Source: Adiantum capillus-veneris
Taxonomy: Eukaryota > Streptophyta > Polypodiopsida > Polypodiales > Pteridaceae
Direction of reading: 5' to 3'
Assembly: GCA_014529385.2 (NCBI GenBank)
Contig: CM043968.1
Span: 27,409,013 to 27,473,012 of the forward strand
Length of the DNA: 64,000 nucleotides
Both the position numbers and the translations under genes were made by a program. The notes under the pieces were generated by a model. It was not told the DNA's origin and did no database searches. It worked only from the letters and a program-made list of their open reading frames with translations. Shown here one piece after another: positions 13,350-23,824 of this stretch. Position 1 is the stretch's first letter. Every line of letters starts with the position of its first letter.

Positions 13350-15785
13350 CTATGGGACCAAAGTTACATGTGATGTAGTATGCGTATGGCTGATGAGTGA
13401 CTCTCGATGCTCCAAAATTGTAGTGATGAGAGTCGCAATGGAGAGCCCACACTTTGACTGGGAGAGGAAAGTGTGTAGGTCTAAGTTATGGCTGAAAATG
13501 TGAGAGAAGCAAGTTCGGATGTGATCAAAAGCTGAGCACTCTAGTAGTGTGTGGTACTCAGACTCTCGAACTTGCAATGAGCATAATGTGCACAATCGAT
13601 TTGGCTCTTCTCCATTGCCCCAACGCCCTATCTCGCATCGAAGGAAATGGGAGCTAAGCCGAATTGCTGCGATAGTGCGTATCGCGGACAAGGGAATAGG
13701 CTCAAGCATGTAAGTGTGAGTATGGTTTCCTCTCTCAGCGAAGAACATGGTTTTGTAGTTGGGGGCAATATAGGTGGTGTAATGTATGAAGCGTGACCCA
13801 CCGGATTTCTCCCAAGCCGTAATACATTGGCGTTGTAGAAAATCTTCATTCACTTGAGAGTCAATTGAAGCATCATGTAGCAAGTGTAATGCATCCCATC
13901 TCCCAAACCACTTCTTTATGTCTTGCATCCATCCCGTGCTCAAGATCTTGCTTTTATGCATCTTTTGAACTTTTTTGCTTGCTTCCCATGCAATTGTAGG
14001 AAGTCGATGTGAGGGGTTTTGACGCATCTTTATCATGTACTCCACAACCCTTTCCATGCCCATAACCTCAATTGGAAGAGATCCCGACTCAAGAAGTAGG
14101 AGCATATATGGTGTTTGTGTCTTAACTTGGAGAAAGATTGTAAGAAAACGCTTTTGGACATTCTCAAACTCTTTCCAAGTAGACTTTGAGATGCTCCCGC
14201 CCCACACTTCAACTCCATAAAGAAGAATTGGTGTCACCAATGCATCAAAAAGATACTTCTTGAGAACCCAACACTTGATGTTTCCCGCATTACACATGTT
14301 CTCAAATGCATAATATGCTCTCTTTCCCGCTTCCAAACGACGCATAGCACATTCATGCCACTTGTGATTGGATGGAACCTCAAGGCCAAGGTACTTAAAG
14401 CTCTCAACAACTTCAAGTGTCTCGTTGTTGTACACAATGCATGGCTTCTCCTTATGGTTGGTTTTCACAAGCATAACCTTTGTTTTGGATTCATTTACAA
14501 TCAGCCCACTATGCAAGCAAAAGTTCTCAAGGACACCCATAAGCTTTTGTGCATCTTCTAAAGTGTGTGCTAGAAGCACTACATCATCCGCATACAACAA
14601 AAGCATGATTACCGCATTGCAAATAGTGACCTCTTCAATGCCTTCTTCTTGCATAAAGTCAAGTACGATTTGTTCCAATTGATCGATGCATAGACCAAAG
14701 AGAGTTGGTGACAATGGACATTCTTGTTTAACCCCAATAGTGCTTACAAATTTTTTTGAAATTTCTCTTCCCATGCGCAATTGACAAATCACCTTCTCAT
14801 AGATTTGAGAAACCGCAAGCATAAACTCACTTGCCACTTGGAGTTCTTCCATCCTTCTCCACAAATTGTTACGTGGAATCATATCAAAGGCTTTCTTAAA
14901 GTCCACAAAACAACAATACAATCGCTTGCCTTTCAACCGACTTTCCTCCATGAGAACACGAAGAGTGACAAGATGATCAATGGTGCTATGGCATCGACGA
15001 AAACCCGCTTGTCCCTTTGCACACTTGTCATTCTCTTCAGCCCAATCACTCAATTTCATCTCCATTATGCACCCAAACAACTTTGCCATAAGAGACCCAA
15101 TCATTATAGTCCGGTAGTTGCTTACATTCTTTACATCCCCTCCTTTATGCAAAGGCTTAACCCAATTAGTACTCCAATCATAAGGCATACCATGTTGAAG
15201 TGCAAGGTTGAACATATCACACATCCACTCATGGGTAAAATCTCCCGTCCATTTGATCATCTCCGGCTTGATACCTTGAAGATCTCCCGCTTTGCGAGTG
15301 GCCAACTTCTCAATAGTAAAAAAAGACGGCATACATGGGAGTGAACCATAAAATGGCATTTTTTCAGTATTTTCTTGCTCATATAATTGCCTACAATGTG
15401 TGTACATATCCACTAGACTCAAGTTACCAAAATTCTCAACCCGCTTGCCTCTCAAGTTTCTCCAAAATCTTCCACATGCATGTGCCTTTTCTTGGACTTG
15501 AAATTCTTGTTGCTTTACTTCCCATCTTCTTCTCTTCTTTTGAATCAATGCCTTGTATGTATGCAAATGACTTTGATAGTTGTCTTTGTCCATAGTTGCA
15601 TCAAGCTTTATCAAGGACTTTTGAGCATCTTGACATTCTTTATCAAACCACCTTTTGCGTGATCTATCTTTGTTGATACCATGGAGATGCTTTATGGCAA
15701 AGCATTCTTCCGCACAAGAACAAATAGCTGTCTTGAAAGCTTCCCATTTAGTTTCCAATGGTGCATCACATTGAAGCTTTGTCAT
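13350..15785 (-). CDS. LINE ORF2 part 2: reverse transcriptase and zinc motif (811 aa)
   Basis: Reverse transcriptase that would copy the element RNA at a nicked target. Visible RT motifs in order: KGQAGFRRCHSTIDHL, CCFVDFKKAFDMIPR, GVKQECPLSPTLFGL, and the catalytic LLLYADDVVLLAH with YADD at residues about 398-401. A C-terminal CTLC...ESEYHTLLEC motif (C-x2-C...H-x4-C, residues about 728-747) is typical of LINE ORF2 tails. It continues in frame from the endonuclease segment across TAA TGG ATG (15791-15783), so ORF2 as a whole is interrupted by one stop, or is expressed in two pieces. The RT segment itself is open throughout, so this copy is not old. Confidence 0.93.
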   Translation of the reverse strand: MTKLQCDAPLETKWEAFKTAICSCAEECFAIKHLHGINKDRSRKRWFDKECQDAQKSLIKLDATMDKDNYQSHLHTYKALIQKKRRRWEVKQQEFQVQEKAHACGRFWRNLRGKRVENFGNLSLVDMYTHCRQLYEQENTEKMPFYGSLPCMPSFFTIEKLATRKAGDLQGIKPEMIKWTGDFTHEWMCDMFNLALQHGMPYDWSTNWVKPLHKGGDVKNVSNYRTIMIGSLMAKLFGCIMEMKLSDWAEENDKCAKGQAGFRRCHSTIDHLVTLRVLMEESRLKGKRLYCCFVDFKKAFDMIPRNNLWRRMEELQVASEFMLAVSQIYEKVICQLRMGREISKKFVSTIGVKQECPLSPTLFGLCIDQLEQIVLDFMQEEGIEEVTICNAVIMLLLYADDVVLLAHTLEDAQKLMGVLENFCLHSGLIVNESKTKVMLVKTNHKEKPCIVYNNETLEVVESFKYLGLEVPSNHKWHECAMRRLEAGKRAYYAFENMCNAGNIKCWVLKKYLFDALVTPILLYGVEVWGGSISKSTWKEFENVQKRFLTIFLQVKTQTPYMLLLLESGSLPIEVMGMERVVEYMIKMRQNPSHRLPTIAWEASKKVQKMHKSKILSTGWMQDIKKWFGRWDALHLLHDASIDSQVNEDFLQRQCITAWEKSGGSRFIHYTTYIAPNYKTMFFAERGNHTHTYMLEPIPLSAIRTIAAIRLSSHFLRCEIGRWGNGEEPNRLCTLCSLQVRESEYHTLLECSAFDHIRTCFSHIFSHNLDLHTFLSQSKCGLSIATLITTILEHRESLISHTHTTSHVTLVP

Positions 15786-15788
15786 CCA

Positions 15789-16721
15789 TTATTTTTGCTC
15801 AACCATTTCAATGTACATTGGTGCCCGTTTGAAATCCATACATAGTGATAACTTCTCTTTCCTTTGGCTGAGATTATCATGCTTAGTTGCTTCTCCACAT
15901 GAAAGGTCAATACATAAGGTGCGATGGTAGGACTCCGGGGTCCATTGACCAAACATAAAACTCTTTATGCGATACATGATGGCTTCAGAGAGTAGCATAT
16001 AGTCAATCACACTATCCCCATTATGTCTTCTACATGTAAATCCATTGGTTCCACTCCACAAAGATACACCATTGGCAATGAGCATACCCGTGCTATTACA
16101 CATGTGTAAAAGTAACTTTCCATAGTGATCCGGCTCTTTCTCATCCATTGAAGTACGATCATACAAGTGAACTTCCTCCAACTCCCTTGAAATGTATGGC
16201 ATATCAAATTGTTGAGTATCATGTTGCAATGTTTTTGTACGAGCATTCATATCCCCAAATACAATAACATCACCTTCACCTTTGAAATAAGCAATATCCT
16301 CTTCCAAATCAGAAAATGGTTGATCTCTATCCATGCAAGCATAAAAGGGAGAATCATGATGAGGAATGTAGCAACTGGCTACAAAAATGGGTGCTCTTTT
16401 TGGTGTCATAATTTTCAGCCATACATAACGTTTGTACTTGTCATCTTTCACAATTGATACAAATTCTTTCAATCCTTTCTTAACCATACATGCTAACCCT
16501 CCTTGTCCTCTTCGTTGCTTGAGATTCTTTGACCACATCAATGAATATACATTGTAATCCTCCAAGCCGTGAATCCTTTGTGTATCATGCTCCCAAGTTT
16601 CAACAAGAAGTACAACATCGGCTTTGCTTGTTAGTTCATCAATGCCAACCCCCGCATTCCATGGGTATCCATTACAATTCCAAAAGCATATTTTCAATTG
16701 TAACTCGGTCTCATAGGTCAC
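15789..16721 (-). CDS. LINE ORF2 part 1: AP-like endonuclease (about 310 aa)
   Basis: Exonuclease-endonuclease-phosphatase fold. Visible motifs: ICFWNCNGYPWN near the start, LLVETWEHD (metal-binding Glu), VIFGD/VFGDMNARTKT in the middle, SVIDYMLLS, and a C-terminal ESYHRTLCIDLS in place of the usual SDH. In LINEs this domain nicks the target DNA. The frame opens at a GTG at 16721, with no in-frame ATG close by, and is in the same frame as ORF1 upstream (after TAG) and the RT downstream (after TAA). Whether it starts separately or by reinitiation or read-through cannot be read from the sequence. Confidence 0.9.
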   Translation of the reverse strand: MTYETELQLKICFWNCNGYPWNAGVGIDELTSKADVVLLVETWEHDTQRIHGLEDYNVYSLMWSKNLKQRRGQGGLACMVKKGLKEFVSIVKDDKYKRYVWLKIMTPKRAPIFVASCYIPHHDSPFYACMDRDQPFSDLEEDIAYFKGEGDVIVFGDMNARTKTLQHDTQQFDMPYISRELEEVHLYDRTSMDEKEPDHYGKLLLHMCNSTGMLIANGVSLWSGTNGFTCRRHNGDSVIDYMLLSEAIMYRIKSFMFGQWTPESYHRTLCIDLSCGEATKHDNLSQRKEKLSLCMDFKRAPMYIEMVEQK

Positions 16722-16727
16722 GCATCT

Positions 16728-17279
16728 CTATTTGATTGAGAGACTTGCCTCCTCCTTGGGCACATTTTCTTCATGAGAGATCTCCTTGTTTTTATTATTC
16801 TTTTCCTCATATGCCTTGCGACGCATATTTTGTTGCTTAATAGTGCGATCTTCACATACAAAACATTTTGTATCCCTCAAATAGATCCAACTATTATCAA
16901 GGATAATCTTTCGCTTGGTCTCATCCGGCATGGTGCATACAATTGTCCGTTCTCCCGAGCGAGGAGCTTCTTGCTTCCCCACTCTATGTGCTCCATAGAC
17001 CATAACTCCGGACATGCCAAAGTGGGTTTTGAAGAAATCTTCAATAACAATGGCAAGAGAAGGAGGTGTCTCTAACTTCTCTTTGGGAATTCCACGAATA
17101 ACAATGTTCTTGGAACGTCGCTCCCGTTCCTTCAACTCCTCCACATCCACATTCTCGACATTCTTTGTTTGAACCATAGCTTGCATGAGTGAGGAATTAG
17201 AAACCACATTGCTACCACATACATCAGCCCAAGACTTGTTTGTGCATACATTTTTCATGTCGCATACATCCCGGCTCAT
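16728..17279 (-). CDS. LINE ORF1: RRM-like nucleic-acid-binding protein (183 aa)
   Basis: Resembles the L1 ORF1 / Transposase_22 class. A short coiled-coil-prone segment (VDVEELKERERRSK) leads into an RRM-like beta strand KNIVIRGIPKE, then VMVYGAHRVGKQ, RTIVCTMPDETKRKIIL and a basic C-terminus. Such proteins coat the element RNA. It starts at an ATG at 17279 right at the 5' border of the element and ends in TAG 10 bp before the endonuclease frame. It is short for the class, consistent with 5' truncation or a minimal ORF1. Confidence 0.8.
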   Translation of the reverse strand: MSRDVCDMKNVCTNKSWADVCGSNVVSNSSLMQAMVQTKNVENVDVEELKERERRSKNIVIRGIPKEKLETPPSLAIVIEDFFKTHFGMSGVMVYGAHRVGKQEAPRSGERTIVCTMPDETKRKIILDNSWIYLRDTKCFVCEDRTIKQQNMRRKAYEEKNNKNKEISHEENVPKEEASLSIK

Positions 17280-17288
17280 AGTGTCTAA

Positions 17289-17843
17289 TAATAATTGAGA
17301 AAAGTGAATGTATTATTGAGTCTAATAATATAAAAAAATAATTATTTGTGATCATGTGACTTTAAAGTCAAGAAAATCATGATATTGAAGACTTGGAAAT
17401 TTATCTATCATTTAAAATGAGCACCTACGAAGGTATTGTTGATTCTCTTTTCAATGATGCCATTTGTTCTTTGAAATCTATTGTTATTATTTGTACTTTT
17501 CTCTTTCTATAAGGCCATAGGTTATTGTCAAATTCCGAATTCCTTTTATAGTTTACACTTGCAAAGGACCCTATGGTGTTGAGGCTATACTGGTGGCATA
17601 GTTTAGGCATCCCATGTTTTTAGCTTATTTGGGTGTCTTGTGTGATAGTCCAAGTGACACTTAAGAAGCAAAAATAAAAAGGATCTATGTAACACTAAGA
17701 CTCTTATGTTCAAAGCATACCATGCTATGGTCAAACCATACTATTGCTTTTTGTCCATAGGGTCCCAATATAGAGCCATTATCTATACTTATATGATGGA
17801 CCTTAAAACTTTCAAGGCCAAAGAGCAGGGTGCTATTGCAGGC

Positions 17844-17846
<3 letters not shown>
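17289..17846 (+). repeat. Composite repeat block 3 (copy c, shortened)
   Basis: Third copy of block 3 ('attgagaaaagtgaatgtat...'). It passes directly from 'ggccaaagag' to the spacer words 'cagggtgctattgcaggcag', so the end of the block seen in copies a and b is missing. Confidence 0.8.
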
Positions 17847-17894
<48 letters not shown>

Positions 17895-18080
17895 TGAGAG
17901 AGAGAGAGAGAGAGAGACGTTGAAATATAGCTAAATAACTTACAGCTTTATGTGCCTGTGTGAGATAGTAAGAGAGACAAAACCATCGATTTTTTGCTTT
18001 GCACGTGTTTAAGAGAGAGAAAAAGAAGCTTTCATATGTGCCTATGCTCGCAAGAGAGCCAACGAGCTACTGTGTGCGTG

Positions 18081-18155
<75 letters not shown>

Positions 18156-18262
18156 GAGACAAAAAGCAGCTTGCAGCTGCTCTGTGTGTGTCTATTTGAG
18201 CAAGAGAGAAAGCGGTAATTGGCAGTAATTATCAGCTTTCCCTCGTGTGCAGGTGATGGGAT

Positions 18263-18338
<76 letters not shown>

Positions 18339-18461
18339 CTAGTGGGAGTATTGTGTATGTGTGTGTGTATGAGAGAGAAAGAGAGAGATTATGATCGGTC
18401 GATTATCAGCTTATCCACATGTGCAGGTGATTGGATGAGAGAGAACATGTGCAGGTGATTG

Positions 18462-18543
<82 letters not shown>
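17847..18543. repeat. GT/GA microsatellites with composite blocks 1 and 2 (copy d)
   Basis: GT and GA (17847-17918), block 1 (17919-18083), GA (18084-18149), block 2 (18150-18262), GA (18263-18336). A partial block 2 ('ttatcagcttatccacatgt') follows at 18337-18464 with a short 'catgtgcaggtgattggatg' doubling, then a 79-bp GA run (18465-18543). Confidence 0.85.
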
Positions 18544-18547
<4 letters not shown>

Positions 18548-19295
18548 AATTTGATATCCCTTCTTAGAGAACCATATATTGACACTTGACCAAAATATAC
18601 AGAAGACAATAGATAGTAGACAATAGACCAAGACCAAATAGACAAAGACAAAATTCTTCATTTAATGCTGGCACATTCGGTTTTGGTTCAAGATTGATAG
18701 AGCCTCAGAAACCGTGAAAGAATAGACCTATACCTGTCACCATCAAACACAAGCAGCAACTTGGGCTACCTTGATGGGAAGACAGGTATCCAAATAGGCT
18801 ATTCTGCTTGTTATCATTGTCCCATAGCCCTAAAACCCCTCACTCTCCTTATATGCATTTCGAGGGAGTTTTTTCTTTGATTCTCTATTGGGCATGATCT
18901 GTCTTTACGGTATTCTTTCTACAATAGGCTTGTTTGGTAGATTATTATCTACCATAGTTTTGATTGGTACAACGGGTGTTTCTGGTTTGATGAGGAAGAT
19001 TGGTTTACACCCTTCCGAAAAATTACGTATGGCGGAGGAACAGGGATTTCCATTGGTTAGGTAACATCTCTTGCGATTTTTAGGGCTCACATTCTCAAAG
19101 GATGGTATATCCACCACAAGTGGGCTTCCAATGGAAAGCACCATACCTTGTAGTACATTTTTATAAACCTATTAGTGGTCTGTGCTAGAGATGGTATCTT
19201 CTAAAAATAGCTGGAGAGAGAGATGGAAGAAAGAAACGGTTTTGTATAGAGATTATATGTGAAGCTGGAAAGACTACAACAAAGGTGGATAGAGT

Positions 19296-19300
<5 letters not shown>
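18544..19300. other. Unassigned AT-rich sequence with one weak open frame
   Basis: No repeat partner in the window. A plus-strand frame ending at 19066 reads LFGRLLSTIVLIGTTGVSG then LMRKIGLHPSEKLRMAEEQG, and stops at a 'ttagGTAAC' that could be a splice donor. I do not recognise it. It may be a host exon or chance. Confidence 0.3.

Positions 19301-19384
<84 letters not shown>
19301..19384. repeat. GA microsatellite
   Basis: About 84 bp of uninterrupted GA. Confidence 0.95.
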
Positions 19385-19388
<4 letters not shown>

Positions 19389-19440
19389 GGGACATAAAAT
19401 CTGTAGACAATCTTTTTGAAGGATAAGAAGTATACCACTT

Positions 19441-19807
19441 TCCATCTAGAAGTAGTATTTAACTAATGTTTTTGCCAAAAATTTTGGCAGTTTTGTTTGT
19501 AAGTAGACCCATTTTTCAAAAGTAAACATGCCCTCCTCTTTGAGAAGCCTCACATGAGGATTTTCTTTAATTTAAAAACCAAACCAAGAAATAGTCAAAA
19601 AACTTTAATTCAATACGTATATGAATTTATGGACAAGGTTATACTGGAGTTGACATTGTTGTTATGTAAAAAAATCATCTAGAAATAGTTTTTTACTACT
19701 AATTTTGCCAACATTTTGGCAGATCGTCGTTTGTAAGTAGATACATTTTTCAAAATAAACATGTCCTCCTCTCTAAGGAGCCCCACATGAAGATTTCCTT
19801 TTTAATA
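19441..19807 (+). repeat. Diverged direct repeat pair, 235-bp spacing
   Basis: 19441-19579 and 19676-19807 share 'catctagaa', 'attttggcag', 'tttgtaagtaga', 'catttttcaaaa' and 'cctcctctt/ct', roughly 80 percent alike by eye. No gene is visible. The rest of 19385-20879 is AT-rich with nothing I can name. Confidence 0.7.
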
Positions 19808-20884
19808 AAAACAAAAAAACAAGCTTGGAAACTTTTTTCTCAATAAGTATACCAATCAACATATTATTTCCAAAAAACCTTTCTTCACAAGTTCATAGAC
19901 CATTCCTCATAATGTACAAAAAAACCGTTCCCACGTTTCAAAAATATTTTCTCCTAATACTCAAAAGCAACTTGTTAAACATTTTTATTACAGTTTCTAG
20001 AAAACCTAAAAAGAAAATATGCCAAATTTCGGTTGGACATCCTCTCGACAGAAGGTCTACCTAAAAACTTGGGGTCGTCACTCGTATGATTTGTGTTGAA
20101 ACTGCACCTATATGATATCCGATGTAGAGTTGCCAAAATGAACATACAAGATGCCAATCCTCGAGAGGATGTTCAACATATTCTGACTTACAGTCAAACA
20201 GGGATCATTTTTATGTCCAAAAATCTACTCAAGTAAGATATACGACGTATACATCTAATTGCTAAGTCCTTCTCAAGATTATCCGCAATAAATTTTAGAT
20301 TTGTCTTACAACAAAAAACAACAAGGTAAATCATATGCATGTTCATGGAGCTAACAAACTATACCATACGGTTTGTCATACCATCCAGATCATTTTCATG
20401 AATTCACGTTTTCCATATTAGAATGTTCTTTACGTTATTGAATGTTTTTGGGAAACCCAAAGGCTAGCTCGGCATTCACTTTGCCTGTTCGAATATCAGC
20501 GAAGTATAATCAGCTTATGTCTAATACTATGTAGATCATATATTTCAAGAGATTCCACATTTTACCAAAATTTTCATAAAAAATTCAGTCTGTTTTTTGA
20601 ACCCAAAGACCAACAGATATCCTATGCTAGTTCAAAGAGTCATTACTTCATATCATACAATGTTTTAGACCATGCAACACTTTTCCTACTCAAGGTTTTC
20701 CAGATTAAGTTTTACTCTCACATTATGGAATGTTTTTCCAGGAAAAAATCCATCTATACCTCTCTTATGCTTGTACAAATACCCAACAAGTATACTACCT
20801 TGTAAGGAATGTTATGCAAAACATTGTTTTCAATCATAATCTGACGACCAATCGATCATAAATTAATGAATATGTATATCACAG

Positions 20885-21803
20885 TGTTAGCGGCTGGACA
20901 CACCCAACGGAGGATGATTGCCGGCAGGATATTGTTTTTTGTAATTATTTCTTAATTGAGAAAAACTGTAATTTCACCTTTGTAAATAGTGGGGCTTGCA
21001 GAAGCTTCCAGATTGTATCCCATTTTTGACATTTAGATTGAGTGAATGGTTAAATTGGAACATTAAGGTTTGAGATTGTAAGGTATTTATACCACTTTTG
21101 ACCTTAATGCAAAAAACCTTTTTTCATTTGATAAGTTTTGTCTGTGTGAGTTGAGAGTACTCTGTGTACGAGAGAGAGTGAGATTCTTATCTTGACGCTA
21201 CGCGTGCACGGGAATCGAGTGCAGAGAAGTGCAGGGTGTTGCGCCCAAAGAGCTCTACGCGCCAACACCTACATTGCTTCTGTACGATCTAGCTTTGCGA
21301 GCTCGACCCACGAGCTATATCTGGTGATTCGATGAGCATATGTTGTCTGTTTTTGCATTTCAGCATATCCACGCATTCACATTGAGTACAACTACACATT
21401 AAGCACTTTAGTTTTCAGAAGCGACGACCTGCAAATTTCGACCAGACATCCTACGTGATTTTTCACCAGGTGTTTAGGGTTGGGGTTTTGGTTCATGGAC
21501 CTTAGGGAGAGCGACCTATTGGTGTTAATAGGGTTTCCTTCAAGTTCTGTGGCATTTCGAGAACGTTTGATGGTTATTTGGCTCTTGAAAGCGTTGTAGG
21601 AAATCTCCTCTTATCTACTCTGAAGACTGTAGCTTAGACATTGGGTAGAGACCTCTGTAGGAAGTAGTCGAGAGTCGGTCGAGTGTAGGTTGAACCCTAT
21701 GCTTGCTTCCACGTGCCTGCGGGTCGAGCTTCGTCCTTAGCTGACAAATCTTGTTAGGTGAGTTATCGCTGTGCTGACGTCTGTCGCGACGTATCTGCCA
21801 ACA
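20885..21803 (+). mobile_element. 5' LTR of element D (919 bp)
   Basis: Begins TGTTAGCGGC and ends ATCTGCCAACA, followed by a primer-binding site. It holds a TATA-like TATTTATA (21084-21091) and a half-site of D's palindrome (AGACATCCTACG, about 21444). It is a close relative of each unit in the 39629-59950 array. Confidence 0.95.
21084..21091 (+). promoter_or_regulatory. TATA-like box in the D LTR
   Basis: 'tatttata' about 200 bp into the LTR, kept in nearly all array copies ('aaggtatttataccactttt'). A reasonable U3 promoter candidate from position and conservation only. Confidence 0.4.
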
Positions 21804-21804
21804 T

Positions 21805-21823
21805 TGGTGCCGTTGCTGGGGAC
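21805..21823 (+). other. Primer-binding site of element D, tRNA-Asp type
   Basis: TGGTGCCGTTGCTGGGGAC one base after the LTR end. It matches the Asp-tRNA type, as in elements A and B. Confidence 0.88.
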
Positions 21824-23824
21824 GAAAACCGTAGGTAGGTGATCAAAAGTAGTCCTTGAGGATAGGGATTCTCTGGCTTTCCAGAGTCTTGTTTTACATT
21901 TAGATAGGATCAGAGGGTGGAGGACTCTCTAGGTCTTAGGAGGAGTCTAGGGAGCGAGTGTCTGGCCTAGATCCTTCGACTTAGGTAGTTTTAGGTATTA
22001 GTTAAGTTGTGGTGTAGAGAGTAGGAGTTGGAGTGGTAGAGGTGGTTAAAGGATATCTTGAGAGTCCGGAGAAGCCAGGAAGCAACCGAGACACCAAAAT
22101 CACCATCTCACATAATGACTAGGAGTAGGGTAAATAGGACATCATGATTTATGGAGCACTTCATGTATGCTATATTTGTTGTTAGGCTCATCAAAGAGTC
22201 GTAAAAGACGGAAAAGAGTGTTTAGAAGTTGAAGAGAAGTTCAAAAGTTTCTGTGAGTATTTCTGAGAGAGCTACAGAGCATAGGGAGTACTTCTGTCAG
22301 AAAAAAATTAAATTTTAAGCCAGTAGGACATGCTACGCGTAGGATGTCTACAGGGTGTTCTAGTGAGAATGTTGAAAATATGAGTTGACCAGTGTGTTTA
22401 GAAGGTAGGTTTTACCCTATTTTTACATGGAAAGTGGAATTTTGACCATATCTTGACAAGATAAGGCCAAAAGAAAGGAAATTTCCAGACATCCTACCCA
22501 AATTGTGCCAAGGCATTATTTTAAGGCCAAACCCATAGGATGGCTGCATGAGCATGATCTGCATGATTTATTGAGTGCATGGGAAAGGTTTCATCTCAAT
22601 TGGGTGAGAAAATTGGGTTTTAAGCAGACTTTAGCAATTTTGACTGAAAAAGGCTAGGATAGCTAAAATTGGAGTCTTTTGAAACCCAAACTAAAATCTA
22701 AGCATGCATTGGGTTGCTGACATCAAGGGGAAGTTGTGGCTCAAGTTTGGGGTTAAACAGATCACTTAGACATCCTACGCGTAGTATGTGTTCTGTGTGA
22801 TTTAGCACTCCGAATCCAACTTTGAGCATACCAAAGTGATCAACACCTTAAGAGGAGTCTGTGGTTTGCATTTGAAGCAATTTTGAGTAGTTATACATAC
22901 TACGTGTAGGATGTCTACTGCAGATAATGAAGTCAAAAATTGATTGTAGGCATAGCAGGGTGCGATGTAGTCTGAGGCAAGCCTCCTAGTCAATTTTGGT
23001 CCAAATTGGAGTTGATTTGACTGGTCAGACCAACATCAGGCTGCTGGAACAGATTTCTGATCAATTGACCAGCTTATAGGTGTCCAAATCAAAAAGTAAA
23101 AACAGCTGTGGACTCAGCACATCAAGGGGAGTCTATAGTGCAAAATTCAGCCAAAATAGAGCAGGTAGACATCCTACGCATAGGATGTCTACAGGGGCTT
23201 AGTGAAGTGAAAATATGACTGTGGACATAGAGTGATGTTCCAATTGACTTAAGAGTTCCAAAACTTCCTTCAGAAGTGAAATTAGATCTTGTTTGACCTT
23301 TTGACGGAGCAAAGAGTGAATTAAGACTTTCCCTGTAAACTGACAAACATTCGAGTGAAGTACAGTTCCAAATTAGCAGACTAAATCAACAACAACCGAA
23401 GTGTATAAAGTACAGTAGTGGTTGAGGTTAACCCTCCAGTTATACCAATCATTACTAAGACCACCTCTAGCGGTTAAATGCTTTGATCGATTGCCGAAAT
23501 TAAACGCTTGTGTATAGGTATATTCAGTGGCGGCAAGGCAAGAAGTTGTGCGGAAACTCATCCTTTGCCAGGTGAGTGGTTGGATTTGTGATAAATTGCA
23601 TTGCTAAGTATATGAATTTAAGATCAGGAAGACACATTCCTAGAGACTAAAAAGTGGTAGGTGATCATGATAGCTTACTGTCCACTGAGGAGAGTGTAAC
23701 TCAAGCAAGGCTAGATCCATTAGCACCGATCATTGAGGAGGGTAGTGATACTGACACTTCATTAGATAAGTCCTTCTTCATGATAGGTAGTCAACAGTCA
23801 TGAGGTTTCTCCGATGAAGGACCA
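21824..23824 (+). repeat. Element D leader with dispersed palindromes
   Basis: A non-coding leader of 2 kb. Versions of the 24-bp palindrome (AGACATCCTACG plus its reverse complement) are centred near 22337, 22780, 22905 and 23178, with a half-site near 22498. Spacing is irregular (126-281 bp between neighbours), unlike the strict array near the 3' end. No gene seen before gag. Confidence 0.8.

Larger units (their letters stand above)
13296..17288 (-). mobile_element. LINE (non-LTR retrotransposon), nearly complete, inserted in a GA/TC microsatellite
   Basis: On the minus strand it carries ORF1 with an RRM-like core, an AP-like endonuclease, a reverse transcriptase and a C-terminal CCHC zinc motif, and ends in a (TATC)n tail at 13296-13319. 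All three coding parts lie in one reading frame from 17279 to 13350, separated by a TAG (16728-16730) and a TAA (15789-15791). The insertion splits composite block 2 from block 3: the GA run normally joining them is on the 13280-13295 side. The ORF1 start lies only a few bases from the 5' edge, so the 5' end may be slightly truncated. The clade is not certain; the RT motif GVKQECPLSP differs from common plant L1 wording. Confidence 0.93.

Noticed and set aside
18544-20880. Organelle DNA insertion as an explanation for the AT-rich stretch
   Set aside because: I see no recognisable plastid or mitochondrial gene words, rRNA or tRNA in it.
21478-21500. Telomere-like TTTAGGG within 'gtgtttagggttggggtttt' in every D LTR
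   Set aside because: A single heptamer with no tandem array; its repetition only reflects the LTR copies.
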